A stretch of DNA of 64,000 bases from contig NHNW01000088.1 of the NCBI GenBank assembly GCA_002786025.1, positions 51,441 through 115,440 of the forward strand, read 5' to 3'. Source of the stretch: Zasmidium citrigriseum (taxonomy: Eukaryota; Ascomycota; Dothideomycetes; Mycosphaerellales; Mycosphaerellaceae). Position numbers and translations under genes: made by a program. Below, piece after piece: positions 1 to 11,583 of this stretch (the first letter of the stretch is position 1; every line of letters begins with the position of its first letter). Under the pieces are notes generated by a model that was given only the letters and a program-made list of their open reading frames with translations, was not told the DNA's origin and made no database searches.

Positions 1-2150
1 TTCGTTAAAGTGCCTACGAAGGTTACGTAGTTCTAGCTCTATAAGCTCCTTATTAACCTTATAGCCCTTATCTATAAGGAGTCTAGTATTACGTACCTAC
101 TAGTAGATAGAGCGCTCTTAGGTATTAAAACCGGCGAAGTTGTTAACGTATATCTAAAGCTAGACGGCCGTTAAGTTAATACCTTTAAACAGGTAATCTT
201 GGAGGATATAGCGGCAGGGCAGTAAGTATTAAAACTAGAAGAGGCAGCTATAATAAGGTGCTCTTACGCTATCGAAGAATCGTACTATATAAAGGTAGAT
301 AGGCTTGTCGTTATAGCGATCTTACTCGGCCTTATCTAGTTAGTCTCTAATTACATCTTGCGCTACAAACTAGAGCCGTAAGAGCGTAGATAGATCCTTC
401 GTCTTCTAATAGCTCGTACCCTTCTTAAGTCGTTATATAGACTCCTTCGCCTTGTCGTATTACCGGTAGTCGATTAACATAATCTAATTAATCGTCGTAT
501 ATAGGTCCTACTACACTATCTCGCGCTTATTGCTATTATATTTAAGGGCGGCGTAATACCCTTTAAGAGGGGAGGTTATCCTTATCTATAATAGTAGAGG
601 GTTGTCTAGTCGGGCCTAAGATACCTAGTAATAGCTCTTATCGGCACCCTATTAATTCTTAACGTAGTCTCTGTCCCGTTTATCGGCTTTCTTCTTAATT
701 AATATATTATTAATTGCCTTTAAATCCTCGCTGTACTAAGCTCGGCTTCGGGCGTAATATATAGCGTAATTAAAGAGCTACATAACCTTAGGAAATTTAG
801 CCTAAGGAAATCGTCGTAGAAAGGTCTCTCTCGCGTGTTTTTAGTAGAGGAAGACCTTAACCTTGTAATCTATTACTAGATAGATTGCCCGCCGCTCTTA
901 AGCACTATTATTAATTACACAGATCTTTAGATTCTACCGAGGGCACTATTTCTTTAAAACCTTTACCCCTTCCTTAATAAGCCTAGATCTCTAAGTTTCT
1001 AGTATTATATAGCCTATAGGTAGCTAATTGTTAAACTTATCTCTTACGTAAATCGTAAAAAGGTTCTAGCGAAGGTCTATTGTCTTGTGTGTAGTATTAA
1101 GAAGGAATAACTATATAGAAGTTAGTAAGTAAAGTTAAGATAATCCTTAATATCGCGAGACTCTCGCGTTTCTACGTAACTTACTTATCTAGTTAAACTA
1201 GTCTCTAACACCTTCTTCTACTAGTTATACTACTAAATTACACCTTTTATAACCTTGCTATCGATCGTTACCTCTACCGTCTCTAGATCTATCGCTAGGC
1301 CGGACTCTAGACACTTTAAACCCTTTAAACTATCGATTTGAATCTTAGCGTTGCCTCGCGCCGCTAGAGCGACCTTCTTCTTCTTCCTTAGACCCTTCGG
1401 CCGCGCCTTATTAACGATACTAGGCGTTACGCTATAACTGCTAACCGCTCGAAACTAGAGAGTAAATAGGCCTTCCTTAACGGCGTAGACGACCTTCGCA
1501 ACGTTACCGTCTAACTCGACTACGAGGTGCTTTAGTACGCTTTTAAGCGCCTCTAAGGCCGACCGTAAGTCCTATCGATATTATTAGCCGCCGCTCTACT
1601 TACTTAACTATTAGATACTTACTATATTACTTAGCGAGTAGTAATATAGGTTGAAATCCTCGGCCGCGCTATCTGTAATAGTAGTACTTACTCGCACCTT
1701 ATATAGACAGTCCTCCGCCTACCTAAACCGCTTTACTAAGTTAATAGAAGCGTTATAAGGTAAGTCGTAATACTTAGTCTTCCTTAGGCCGTCTAGAAGC
1801 TCTCGCGGCCGAGTAGCATCTCTTTTATACCGACAATAGTAAATCACCCTCTACGTTAGCCTATCCTTCGATCTCGGTAGCTCCTTCGGTTCCTATATAT
1901 TCGATACCTATAGCTAGCGGGCTTTAAACTTATCGATTAATAGTATAAGAGGTTAGTTCGGCCGTAGATTAAAGAGACGCTCTCTACTTGTAGCACAACC
2001 TAAGGGGATTAAATAAGCTATTGTTAAGAGTAAGGAAGGGGGGTAGAGGGCGGACAACTTACTACTAGCGGTAGTAGCGGCGGCGGCGATATATTAACGA
2101 CTAGCCTAAGAACGATATATAAGGATCGACACCGTTTTGCCTAAATTGCG
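1..2150 (-). repeat. RIP-degraded repeat with a decayed, unrecognised coding frame
   Basis: The stretch is TA-rich with TAG, CTA and TTA everywhere, unlike the GC-rich DNA that follows, and it starts outside the window. On the minus strand one frame from about 2090 down to about 1220 reads as plausible protein broken mainly by TAG and TAA. It has an Ala-rich start, a segment around 1690-1850 with the motif RDATRPRELLDGL, and a basic KGLRKKKK patch near 1380. I do not recognise the family. The pattern fits a transposon-borne or duplicated gene inactivated by RIP. No terminal repeats are visible, so the element class is open. Confidence 0.6.
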
Positions 2151-2159
2151 ATACGAGCC

Positions 2160-3985
2160 GTTACAACTGCCACCAAAATAACGTTGAAACGGTAACGGCC
2201 GCTACAGACGCACGGGACCACTGAAAACAAGGTTGTACTAAAAACTTCCTACAACCAAGAATACCTACGATGCTGCATCCCGCACTGCACCAGGCACCGC
2301 CCCGCCAGCATCGAGCAGCGGCATCTTCGCCGCGGGCCTGCGGTCCGGCAGAGCTCTGGCAGTGCCCGTCGACCAGTGTCTTGCAATCTTCGGAGGGAGG
2401 CTGCAGCGTGCAACGGGGCGAGTCAAACAGCGCAAGTGTAACTGCTGGCCGCCCGCCAGGCCCAAAGGGAAAGCATAATCTGGCGGTGAAAAACTTCGTC
2501 TTCTCCTGAGCAGAGCGCAAGGATAGGCTCCGGCTGGGGGGCGACTAAGGTTCGTCACTTCGAATTGGTAACTCGTAGCACGATTGCGCGGGATCGCAAG
2601 CCGACGAGCCGGCTCCTTTCCCATCATCACATTTGCGCCCAACCCACTTCTCGACTCCCACCGAGGCACCGCCCAGCGCCGTGCCCGCACCAGCACCTCA
2701 CGATGCACCTCACTCACGCAGAGCTCTCCGCCGCGACTCGTCCCCCGGCGGGGCATGTCATCGTGCACCGGCACCGCAGCCTTCGTGACTCGCATGCCCT
2801 GCCTTCGCCGCATGTTCTATTTCCAATGGCCTTGCAGCACGACAGGGACGCGGGCACGGCGCCACGCGAGACTGTTATAGGCTCATCGGCATCACATTAG
2901 CGTGTGTTCCTGCACCCATGCTCCCTGCGCAGGCGCGGAAGCAGCCTTCATCTGATTCGCGCGTCTCCTGAGACGAGCGCCGTTTGCAAAGCTTCTCCTG
3001 ACTTCTCTGGCGTCTAACTGCCGGTCATATGACCGTTGGCGTACCGGGGATGCGGTGCGGACGGTTTCTGCCAGCCTGCAGGACGTCATCGCCAGGCGCA
3101 ATGCCGGTCATCGTGAAGAGTGCGTCTGGCGGCCTCACTCGCAGGCCTGCTGCATATAATCGCCGCAGTCCTGCGCGCGGGTCCTGACACTGCTGCTGCA
3201 GGCGTCTTCCCCTCGGCGACGAACACGTCGACAGCGCTCTGCTCAGCCAGAAAGGATTTGCGAGCGGTCACGCGGGGCAATTGAGATGCATGTCGCACAG
3301 CAACAGCGGTGCAGCGAGCGAGATGCGATGCGACCAATGCTACACAAGACGCACAGACACACCGCCAAGCGATCCGCGATGCCGATGCGACTGCTCCCAG
3401 CGCGAGATACATAAACTTCCCATCAATACGATCAATCGACTCTCCCCGGCCTGTCTCCCTCTCGCCCCCGGTGCTGCAGCGTCTGCGCTCGTTGTCAGCC
3501 CGTAGACGCTCCCTCGGCGACGGCGCCCCGGCCGGGATGCGAGCGACGTGTCGAGCGTGACTGTCCGCCTTGCCGATGTGCGCTGGCACTGGCTGCCGGG
3601 CCGCTTGGCCTTCACGAATGCCTCTGTGCCGGGCGGACTGGATTGGCCGGCTTGGCCATGTCGACGTCGTTCGGTGGGCAAAGGTGACATGTCAATCACT
3701 GGTCGCTGTTCCACCACATGACCGCTCCCAGAGGCTCCTCACTCAATGTGAAGCGTAAGCGGTGTGATGTGGCTCAACACCAATGGACGAGCCTCCCGAA
3801 GCAGGAATCTGACGTCGCGAGCCTGGAAGATGCACCCGTCATCATTGCCTTTCGCGGCGACTGATTCGAGGCGCACGCAAGAGTCAGTTTCGTACACCCT
3901 CTGGCCAGCTCCGAGGTGCTGAGACTGGCTCTTAACTAGCTTGCCAAGGGGTACCCTGTGGTGATTAAAAGGGTTAGGCGGCTCA
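2160..3985. other. GC-rich island between two RIP-degraded blocks, no convincing gene
   Basis: Base composition switches abruptly to GC-rich at about 2155 and back to TA-rich at about 3990. Several overlapping open frames exist on both strands (for example minus 2265-2813 and 3086-3589). They are Arg/Ala/Pro-rich, overlap each other and show no domain, which is expected by chance in GC-rich DNA. I see no RNA gene or terminal repeat. The island may be unique DNA that escaped RIP between two repeats. Confidence 0.5.
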
Positions 3986-3989
3986 TGTG

Positions 3990-5830
3990 ACTTCTGACTG
4001 CACCTATTAAAGAAGAAGGATATAATAAGGTTAAGGACTATAGTTTTAAAGATAGCTAGCTATCTAAGGATAATAAAGGAGAGGCTAGAGAGATAGTATA
4101 TAGTAAGTAAATTAAACAAGTAGTTATAAGCTAAACTAGCTATATTAAATAGTCTAATCTTAATTATTATAAGTAATCCTTTCTTAGTACTTTATAGGCC
4201 TACCTCTAGTAGTAATAACGGCTTATATACGTAAGGGTATAGTACTAATAATAGCTCTAATTTACTTATAAGTAATCTATATCTAAGTATTATATATACG
4301 GGCTTCTAGCTCTACGTCTAAGGTTAGTATATAGATAAGGGGTAAGTTAATTAAATCCTTAATAATACGCTAGATAGTCTTAATAGGGTTAAGATCTAGC
4401 GAGGAAGCTAGAAACTATATAAGTCTTACGCCTTATTAAGTAAGAGTAGCCTTCGTTACGTTAGCCTTATAAGCTAGAGCGTTATTTTACTAAAAGATAG
4501 CCTCTCTTTAGTATAGAGCTATAGGGTATAGCTATAGTACTCCTATAAAGGCTATAAGCTCGAGTTTAATCTTATTAATAAGTACTTAGAAGTAGTCGAT
4601 AATTATAGATACGATATATATAATAAAGGACTACGTAGTAATAGTTCCCTATTATTAACGTTACTAGTAGATAAGTAGGCCTCTTCCTATACTAGATATT
4701 ATATCCTAGTATATTTAGTAAGAGATTTAAAGTCTACGAGGGCGGAGATAGTCTAGATTAAATTACTCGTATAGCCTACGAGTTATATATAGTTATTAGT
4801 AGCCGCTATAGTATATAGCTATCTTATCTAAGAAGATAACGTTATACTAGTCTTCTTATATCTAGTCTATATATTATAGAGCCTATTAAAGCTATCGTAT
4901 CTTTATAAGCTCGCTAAGGAGTAGTTTAGCCTTTATAATATACCGTCGGAAGCCGTAGGTACGTATAATATAACGTATTATACGTATAGAGATATTAAGA
5001 CCTATAGAAATAGCTAGCTTACTATATATTAGCCTATAGGCGTTAGGGACTATCTCTAAGTAATTAATAACTTACTCGCGAAGGGGTATTAATATTATAG
5101 TAGCTCGTACGTCGTCTAGGTAGATTCGGCTAATATAAGGCTAGGTACGTATTAGAGTTTCTAGCTTATTAGTAATACGATAGATCGTATAGGGCGTATA
5201 GCCTATACGCTCTATAATAGACTAGATCGTATCTTAAGCTACTCTATAGAGGTATTTAATAGTATAGCGTAGGTAGTAGTTAATTCCTTAATCTTATAAA
5301 GGTATAAAGCTAGAGGGGGTTAGATTTATATCGAGTAGCGAAAAGGGTATAAGTAAGCTACTCTTAGGCCTAGAGGCTATAAGAATACTCCTTATACTCC
5401 CTATAACTAGGTATAGTATATCTAGAGGCTATTATACTCGCTAAGAGCGTAGTACTAGTATTATAGCTATCTAGAGGGCGAAGAAGTTAGTAATTATATT
5501 ACTAGCTACCTAAGAATCTATTCCTTAGCCTACCTACTACTCTTCTCTTATACTCTATCTTATATAGCTCTTTCTATATTAATAATACTAGATCTAGTTA
5601 TTTACGGAGGTACTAGATATTATATAAGACGATAATAAATAGTAGTAAGCTAGTAGAGAGTAGTATTAAAGAAGAGAAGGTTATATAAAGGGGTTAGAGT
5701 TATTACTCTAAATTACGCCTAGGGTACTTATAACCTTAATAACGTAACCTCTTCTAATAAGAGGACAATAACACCTCTACTAAGCGATAACAATAGACAC
5801 GAATTAAGAAGATTGTATTAAGGGGTTGGA
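3990..5830 (-). mobile_element. RIP-mutated Tc1/mariner-superfamily DNA transposon remnant
   Basis: The block is extremely TA-rich. Read on the minus strand it contains pieces of a DDE transposase. A segment at about 4800-4860 reads YNVIFLDKIAIY, like the first-Asp region (W..VIFSDE) of Tc1/mariner enzymes. At about 4350-4490 it reads NNALAYKANVTKA and later LASSLDLNPIKTI, matching the DNAPAHK and SPDLNPIEnxW signatures around the second Asp and last acidic residue. The frame is interrupted by many TAG and TAA codons. I could not fix terminal inverted repeats or a TA target duplication, so the ends are approximate. Confidence 0.7.
4330..5700 (-). pseudogene. Tc1/mariner-type transposase pseudogene
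   Basis: This is the decayed catalytic frame inside the 3990-5830 element, running from about 5700 down to 4330 on the minus strand. The order of pieces (N-terminal part, first acidic motif near 4840, QDNA-like motif near 4480, PDLNP-like motif near 4390) is correct for the family. The many in-frame stops are TAG or TAA rather than TGA, as expected when CAG, CAA or TGG codons are hit by C-to-T or G-to-A changes at CpA/TpG. No active protein can be made. The limits of the frame are approximate. Confidence 0.65.
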
Positions 5831-6230
5831 CAAGGGTGGTATTGACTCAAGAGCTAGTCTCAGCACCTCGGAGCTGGCCAGAGGGTGTACGTTTAATTGC
5901 GGCTGGGTGTCGCATCCTTCGATGGTGCCGCGACCAATCCTGCGCATTGTACGAGCTCACGTTTTATAATTTCGGTCAAATCACAAAATGTAGATGCCTG
6001 AGAGTTCTAACCAGCATGCACCTCGTTCTGTAACCACACCACGACTCCTTCTACCGGGGCTGCAAATATCAGCTCCTTGTAGTGTTCGCATTGATCCCTG
6101 CCCACGAGATCGTCTCATGTCGTTCTCGCACGTGACGTAGCCGATGCCGAGCCTTCTGCGATCTTTCTGGTGTCGAAGCTCGCACGAGTCCAAAACACAC
6201 AACAACCGACTGACATGAGGTGCTAACATC
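5831..6230. other. Intergenic, upstream region of the E2-variant gene
   Basis: Normal composition resumes here. The stretch holds only short open frames and should contain the promoter and 5' UTR of the gene starting at 6231. I see no other element. Confidence 0.4.
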
Positions 6231-7277
6231 ATGTCCTTCGCCTCGGCCGCGTTCGTGCGGCAGAAGCTCTGCGTGGACTACGCGACCTTGAAACATGCCT
6301 GTCCCAAGGGCGTCTACGTGGCCCCCGTGCCAGACCATCCGCTCCTGTGGACCGGCGTACTCTTCGTCCGCAAAGGTGAGCAACGCGGCAACGACTGCCA
6401 GCATCCACGATCGATGCATGCGCGGGCACGCTCATCATCGGCCCAGGACCATACATGAACGCCGTGCTCCGCTTCCAAATTGCCTTTGACGACGACTATC
6501 CCCAGCGCCCGCCAGTAGTCACGTTCCAGAGTGATGTCTTCCACCCACTTGTAACACCGCTCACCACGTACACGTACTCCAGCAGGGATTTCACCACCGA
6601 TCCCGCCATTGGTGCCGCCGACTCCCATCGACTGCCCCCGGGCGGCCTCAGTCTGCGTCATGGCTTCCCGGAATGGTTTCCATCTGCAAGCGACGTCGCA
6701 AGCAGGCCCGACGTGAAAGAGCCCGCCGTGGCACAAGACGGCCAGGAAGAGGATGGCGCTCTGCGCGAGCAACATGAGCGCGACGATGCGAAGCACCAGC
6801 AGCTACCGCATGTCGTTGAGCTGCTGCAGTACATTCGCGTCGTTTTTGATACGGAGGAAGTGCTGGATTCGATACCGCTGGATGCTGCGGCCAACAATGG
6901 CGCCTGGCATGCGTGGAGAAGCTACCGTTCCAAGACGCCAGCCGCCAGCAGAGCTACATCTGTTGCACGTTCGCTTGGAGAGAGCAGGGAGCAGAGTAAA
7001 GAGCGCAGTGCATCTCCGCGACAGCAGCCAGGAGGGGCTCGTAGGCCAGGTGAGTGGAACTGGCAGGGCGTGTGGGAGGATAGAGTGAGGAAGAGTGTGA
7101 ACGCCAGTCTATCTGAGCCAGTGCTGTATGGAGGAGAGAACAACGATGTGGTGAGTCTAGCAACTGTTTCTTCTACTATAGCGATTGCTAACTTGACTCC
7201 AGATCAACTTCTTCAAGATCGACCAGGAGACATTGAACCAAATTTCACCCATGCGAAAGGCCGAGGCTGCAAGTTGA
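6231..7277 (+). CDS. Ubiquitin-conjugating enzyme variant, FTS/AKTIP-like
   Basis: Three exons are read: 6231-6375, 6447-7150 and 7203-7277, with GT-AG introns of 71 and 52 bp, giving 307 residues. The first splice joins FVRK to GPYMNAVLRF, restoring the UBC-fold segment G-V-x-F-V-R-x-G-P-Y followed by a DDYPQRPP loop and VTFQSDVFHPLV. Where active E2s have HPN and a catalytic Cys, this protein has HPLVTPLTTYTY and no Cys, so it is an inactive E2 variant. That layout is known from FTS/AKTIP, which in filamentous fungi works with Hook and FHIP proteins to link early endosomes to dynein. The C-terminal half is polar, with a WNWQGVWEDRVRKSV motif. The FTS assignment is by layout and is moderately sure. 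Confidence 0.75.
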
Positions 7278-7645
7278 AGAGAATCATTGTACTCATAGAT
7301 CAGATACCCAAGAATGTCATGTGAAAAGACAATCGAGTCGATACAGCCCCTTAAATTCGGTAACCGAATGATGAAGTCGTGGCGCTGGAGACAATGCCAA
7401 GCCGATTCACCAAAGAGGCAGGAGCGACTTTCCACGATTCTGCCGGCATGGACGACCGCGACGTTGACAACTTCCTCTGTTTTGGATAGAACCACGAGCC
7501 AGGAAGGACGCTTCGATGCAGTACTTACCCATACTCACCTGGCGACTTCACAATGCCAACTCACCTTGTCTTTGCATACTCCCAAACCGAGCAGTTTGAG
7601 CTTTCGCTGTCCCTCTCTGAGTTGAGCGTCAGGGCTGAGAAGACG
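7278..7645. other. Intergenic, 3' UTR of the E2 variant and 5' UTR of the VWA-like gene
   Basis: No independent gene is seen. An in-frame ATG at 7553 could extend the downstream protein by 31 residues, but the sequence there (pyrimidine-rich, CTTTCGCTGTCCCTCTC) looks like a fungal 5' leader. Confidence 0.4.
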
Positions 7646-10345
7646 ATGGCGAACAAGGAGGTAAAGCGAAAAGATTGTAAAGCGATTGGATCACCTGACA
7701 GCATGCAGAACATGTCCCCAGGGCACTACCTTCGCGATGGCTCAACACCACCTGGGAATCTGTCTGGGACTCTGGGAATGCGGCACTGGCAGCAGTCCGC
7801 CTTGAATCATTCACCACCTTTTGCTATGCTCTCACCGAACAGCAAGCCATCACTTGCTCGACAGAGAGACCATTCGGCCTGCAGGAAGACTGATTCACCA
7901 TTGAAAGTTCGCAAAACGAGGGAGAATCTGAAGCAGAACACCATCTACGCGGATGTCGCACCCCCGTGCGTGCACTCTGTGAACGACGAGAGTTGCATGT
8001 CGCCGGGATGCACTTCTCCAGCACCTCCGAGCCTGCCGTTTGCGAACAATGTCATCTCTCCAGTGCAGAATGATTCGAAGTCCACTCTGACAGCACATAC
8101 GACCGACGACTCCGCTGTTGCTATGCCTCCCCCGACCCCTGGAAAGATGCTTCGGCACAAGTCCGTCAGCCGGCGTATGCTCACCAAAGTGAAGGAAGGC
8201 ATTGCGCATCGATCACGCAGTTCGCATTCTATGAGGTCGACAGAAGCCGAACCAGGACTCATCCGACGAATCTCCAACAGGCGCAAACAGAGCTCTGAAG
8301 AGCAGCGAGAACGAAGTCGTTTGCGAAGTTTCGAAGTCAGCAGAGACAGCATCGAAAGCCAGGATCTGGATGTCGATACGTCTGCCTCGCAGCGGTCGTT
8401 CACTGATTCAAGCATCTCGACGGATGAATTCCTGGCCAGTGGGACTCTCATGACTCCGCCATCAATGGTTTCGAACCCAAGGCCGGTACCAGATAGACAG
8501 TTCTCGGATCGGTTGCTTTCCCCTTCACCAACGCCTCACTCGCCTACTCCAGAGCCAACTCCACGACCACAGTTCAGATCCATGTACTCGGCCGTGGACA
8601 AAGATATTGCAGATCTTCAAGCCACGGTACCTTATATTGATCTGAAGATCTCGGTCGACCGCGAATCAGTTGATGTTGGCCTGTCGAGAGACGTCTGGGT
8701 GGCGATCGAAGCGACTGTTCGTACCAAGTCTGTTGAAGCGAATTCCTCATCAACGTATTCATCGACGATGCGGAACCGGCCTTTGGATGCTGTCATTGTC
8801 ATCGATGAGAATGTCTCGACTATGGCTGGCAGTATTGCACATCAATGCATCGTGGAGCTGTGTTCTAGGCTGGACATTCCGGGCGATAGGCTTGCGGTCC
8901 TTTCAGCGAGACAACAGAGTTCAGACGAGCCCGCTGGTGCTCGTGGATGTGCTCTGCTGCATGCTTTGATGCCTCCAAGCACGGCCTTGGTCCTGGAGAG
9001 ATTGGGACTTGTACCTCATACCTCGGGCAGAGACACCCCTGAGTGCATACCCGACGACAAGTTCCAACCAATGCAGCAGTTTTTCATGAACTTCCTGGAT
9101 CAAGGTCTCCAGCACGAGAGCGTCCAAGTCTTTGTCATCTCAAAAGCTCCTTCTTCTCTGGTACAATCGATTGGCAGCATGGTCAACTGGCCAGTACATA
9201 CCCTCAAGATCGAGCTTGGCCCTGACGAAAACGCCTCCAACGTTCTGCCAGCTCGCCACAACTGGGCGCTAGATTTCAGGGGCACTGTAGACATCAATCC
9301 AGATTCTCTAGACAATATGTTTCGAGACGTCAGGCATGGTTGCTCCCTCGGCAGTGTCACGAGCTTGCGTCTCTGTTACAAGCCGCTCGAGCGTTGTCGA
9401 ATCGTGGAAGTCATAGGTCAGAAAGCCGTCAAGGACCTGAGATTCGGACAACGCAGCTCCTTATTCTTGAAGGTCCACGTACCAAGACTTCAGTCTCAAG
9501 AACCAGCCGCCGCTGGCACCGAGAAGGACAACGATGCCGACTCGTTGTTCGTGGAGCTGGAGAGCATGCTTGGAACTCTGGAGTCGAACTTCCTTCATAT
9601 CGAAGCTCGATATCGGCATACTGCCTTACCTACAGAAAGCGTTGTTACCGTTCGCGAGATCTGTGCCCTCAAACGCCCCAAGACAGACTCAAGATGGAGC
9701 ATCATCGGGGATGCTACGAGCTTCGCTACTCAATCGAACGTTCATACAAAGCTGGCCCAATTCCTGGCAACATACTACGCACCCAGTCGAGCATTGAAAA
9801 TGATTGATCGCTGGACATTGCAACAGTCTACCGCTGCAGCCGCCGTGCAGCAAGTTCGACGCTTTCTCGAAGGACAATCGAATGGAGACAAACAAGGAGA
9901 AGACGAATCATGGACCGCAAATACATCCCTAGGAGCCGACAAACCCTCGGTAGTAATCACGGACATCGATACAACAGCAAACAGCTCAACCCTACCGACC
10001 ACCAACGAATCCCAATCAACAACTCTCATCGCCAAATCGCCTTCTACAAACACCATCATAACCGCCCCCAAAACCACTACCGCCATTTCCACCGACACAA
10101 GCGAGGGAGACTCCGCCCGGCAACTTTGGCGTCACCTTCGCCGCAACTCTCAGTCTGCAAACCAGATCCTCGAGCTTTCGCCTGAGCAGCTGGAGGCCAG
10201 TGATGAGAGTGGCGTGGTCAAGATGCTGAGGCATAAGGCGCTGGCAAATAAGCGGAGTGTTGGAGCGGAGACTTTGAAAGGTTGGCGGTGGGAGGGACAA
10301 GGGCAGCGACGGGCAGTTGCTGGAGGTGAGGCGCCTTGGCTGTGA
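7646..10345 (+). CDS. Large protein with a degenerate VWA-like domain
   Basis: A single uninterrupted frame of 899 residues; the ATG at 7646 is preferred, with an alternative at 7553 (930 residues). The first third is Ser/Pro-rich and basic, typical of disordered regulatory tails. From about residue 328 there is an ordered part beginning PYIDLKISVDRESVDVG. At about residue 380 follows LDAVIVIDENVSTMAG, which resembles the first strand and MIDAS loop of a von Willebrand A domain. Only Asp and one Ser of DxSxS are kept, so metal binding is doubtful. A further folded region runs to about residue 750, then a Thr/Ser/Asn-rich stretch and a short C-terminal helical segment. I know no characterised homologue; function unknown. 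Confidence 0.7.
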   Translation: MANKEVKRKDCKAIGSPDSMQNMSPGHYLRDGSTPPGNLSGTLGMRHWQQSALNHSPPFAMLSPNSKPSLARQRDHSACRKTDSPLKVRKTRENLKQNTIYADVAPPCVHSVNDESCMSPGCTSPAPPSLPFANNVISPVQNDSKSTLTAHTTDDSAVAMPPPTPGKMLRHKSVSRRMLTKVKEGIAHRSRSSHSMRSTEAEPGLIRRISNRRKQSSEEQRERSRLRSFEVSRDSIESQDLDVDTSASQRSFTDSSISTDEFLASGTLMTPPSMVSNPRPVPDRQFSDRLLSPSPTPHSPTPEPTPRPQFRSMYSAVDKDIADLQATVPYIDLKISVDRESVDVGLSRDVWVAIEATVRTKSVEANSSSTYSSTMRNRPLDAVIVIDENVSTMAGSIAHQCIVELCSRLDIPGDRLAVLSARQQSSDEPAGARGCALLHALMPPSTALVLERLGLVPHTSGRDTPECIPDDKFQPMQQFFMNFLDQGLQHESVQVFVISKAPSSLVQSIGSMVNWPVHTLKIELGPDENASNVLPARHNWALDFRGTVDINPDSLDNMFRDVRHGCSLGSVTSLRLCYKPLERCRIVEVIGQKAVKDLRFGQRSSLFLKVHVPRLQSQEPAAAGTEKDNDADSLFVELESMLGTLESNFLHIEARYRHTALPTESVVTVREICALKRPKTDSRWSIIGDATSFATQSNVHTKLAQFLATYYAPSRALKMIDRWTLQQSTAAAAVQQVRRFLEGQSNGDKQGEDESWTANTSLGADKPSVVITDIDTTANSSTLPTTNESQSTTLIAKSPSTNTIITAPKTTTAISTDTSEGDSARQLWRHLRRNSQSANQILELSPEQLEASDESGVVKMLRHKALANKRSVGAETLKGWRWEGQGQRRAVAGGEAPWL

Positions 10346-11583
10346 GCAGTATGGGATTGGATCGTGTTCCTCTGGACATGAGTCTCTAACATTGATTGGG
10401 CACACCTTTCAGGCAATCGCAGCAATATGGGCATGTTCGGAAATGGATGTTAGAGAGGCTTCATCGCCATCCATCCCTGCAGGCCGATTCAGGACAGGCA
10501 GACATCATGTGCATACATCATATCAGATCAGATGAATCAACTCATAACCACACACCAGCAACGCTCAAATATCAAGACAGTCAGACAGACCCACCCTTCC
10601 ACCCGGCACTTACACACTGCAGGGAGCCGGAGACAGTACCAGACAAACGTCATGGACGTCCCATCATTATGGTAGTTCAAATTTCCATCACGGTGGTTTT
10701 CATCTATGCACAAATCTCCCGAAGACATGTTCATTTGGGTCGAGGTGACTGACCTGTCCCACTCGGGCACGGGCAAGGTGCCGAGTCTGGCTACGTGTCT
10801 AGCTTATATCCATATATACAGGTGGAGCCACAGCACATACCGACAGATCTCTTAAGAGAATGATCTGTCATTCATACACGATGCGAACCGCCTGCTCCCG
10901 TTGCACTGCCGCCGACAAGGTCCCACAGACCGACCACGTTCACGGCTCCGATTGCTCGTGACACATAGACGAAAGTGGTCTCGAGTAACACAGCATGCAC
11001 GCCCGTTTATTAGGCGCGCTGTCGTTACACGAGACGAGCAAAAATTTTCTCCCTCGTGCCAGCGCACAAGATCTTCCCGGCACGGCACATCATCGCGTCT
11101 GTTTCTTGTTGTCGTTGGTTACACAGCAGCGGCGCTAGATTAGATCCATTCGGGAGAGGACATTTGTGTGAGGGCTGTGGGTACAGGAGCCGGGCTGCCG
11201 GGTCTTTTGGCGCTGTTCGCGGGTGTTGCGATCGGGTCAGGGATCGAAGCGTCCTGTTGTCGCACGAGCGGTGGATGTCAATGGCTCCGTCACACCGATG
11301 GTCCATGGTCGCCGTAGTCGTACCGCGAGAGGCGGTCAGCTCTGAACCCGACAGTAGTCTTGAGAGCTCATCATGTGGTGTGTTGTTGATGATGAATGAA
11401 TGGCGCCATGGTCATTTCGGTCCGTAGTGCCGTCCATGATGGTTCATCATTATCAGAAGTTGATTACTGTCGTGATATACAACATATGCAACGGCGTGAT
11501 GTGACGATTGCACAATACGACAGCAGATCTGGTGAATCTTTCGTTCATGTGTTGCATGATAGACTCTCACCATCAGCAACTCC
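10346..11583. other. Intergenic 1.2 kb, nothing recognised
   Basis: This lies between two convergent genes (VWA-like on plus, seryl-tRNA synthetase on minus), so it should hold two 3' UTRs. The open frames present are short, overlap on both strands and carry no domain. No tRNA-like or repeat structure was seen. Confidence 0.4.

Noticed and set aside
2265..2813. 182-codon minus-strand frame in the GC-rich island
   Set aside because: Arg/Ala/Pro-rich, overlapped by frames on the other strand, no domain and no plausible neighbours; expected by chance in GC-rich DNA.
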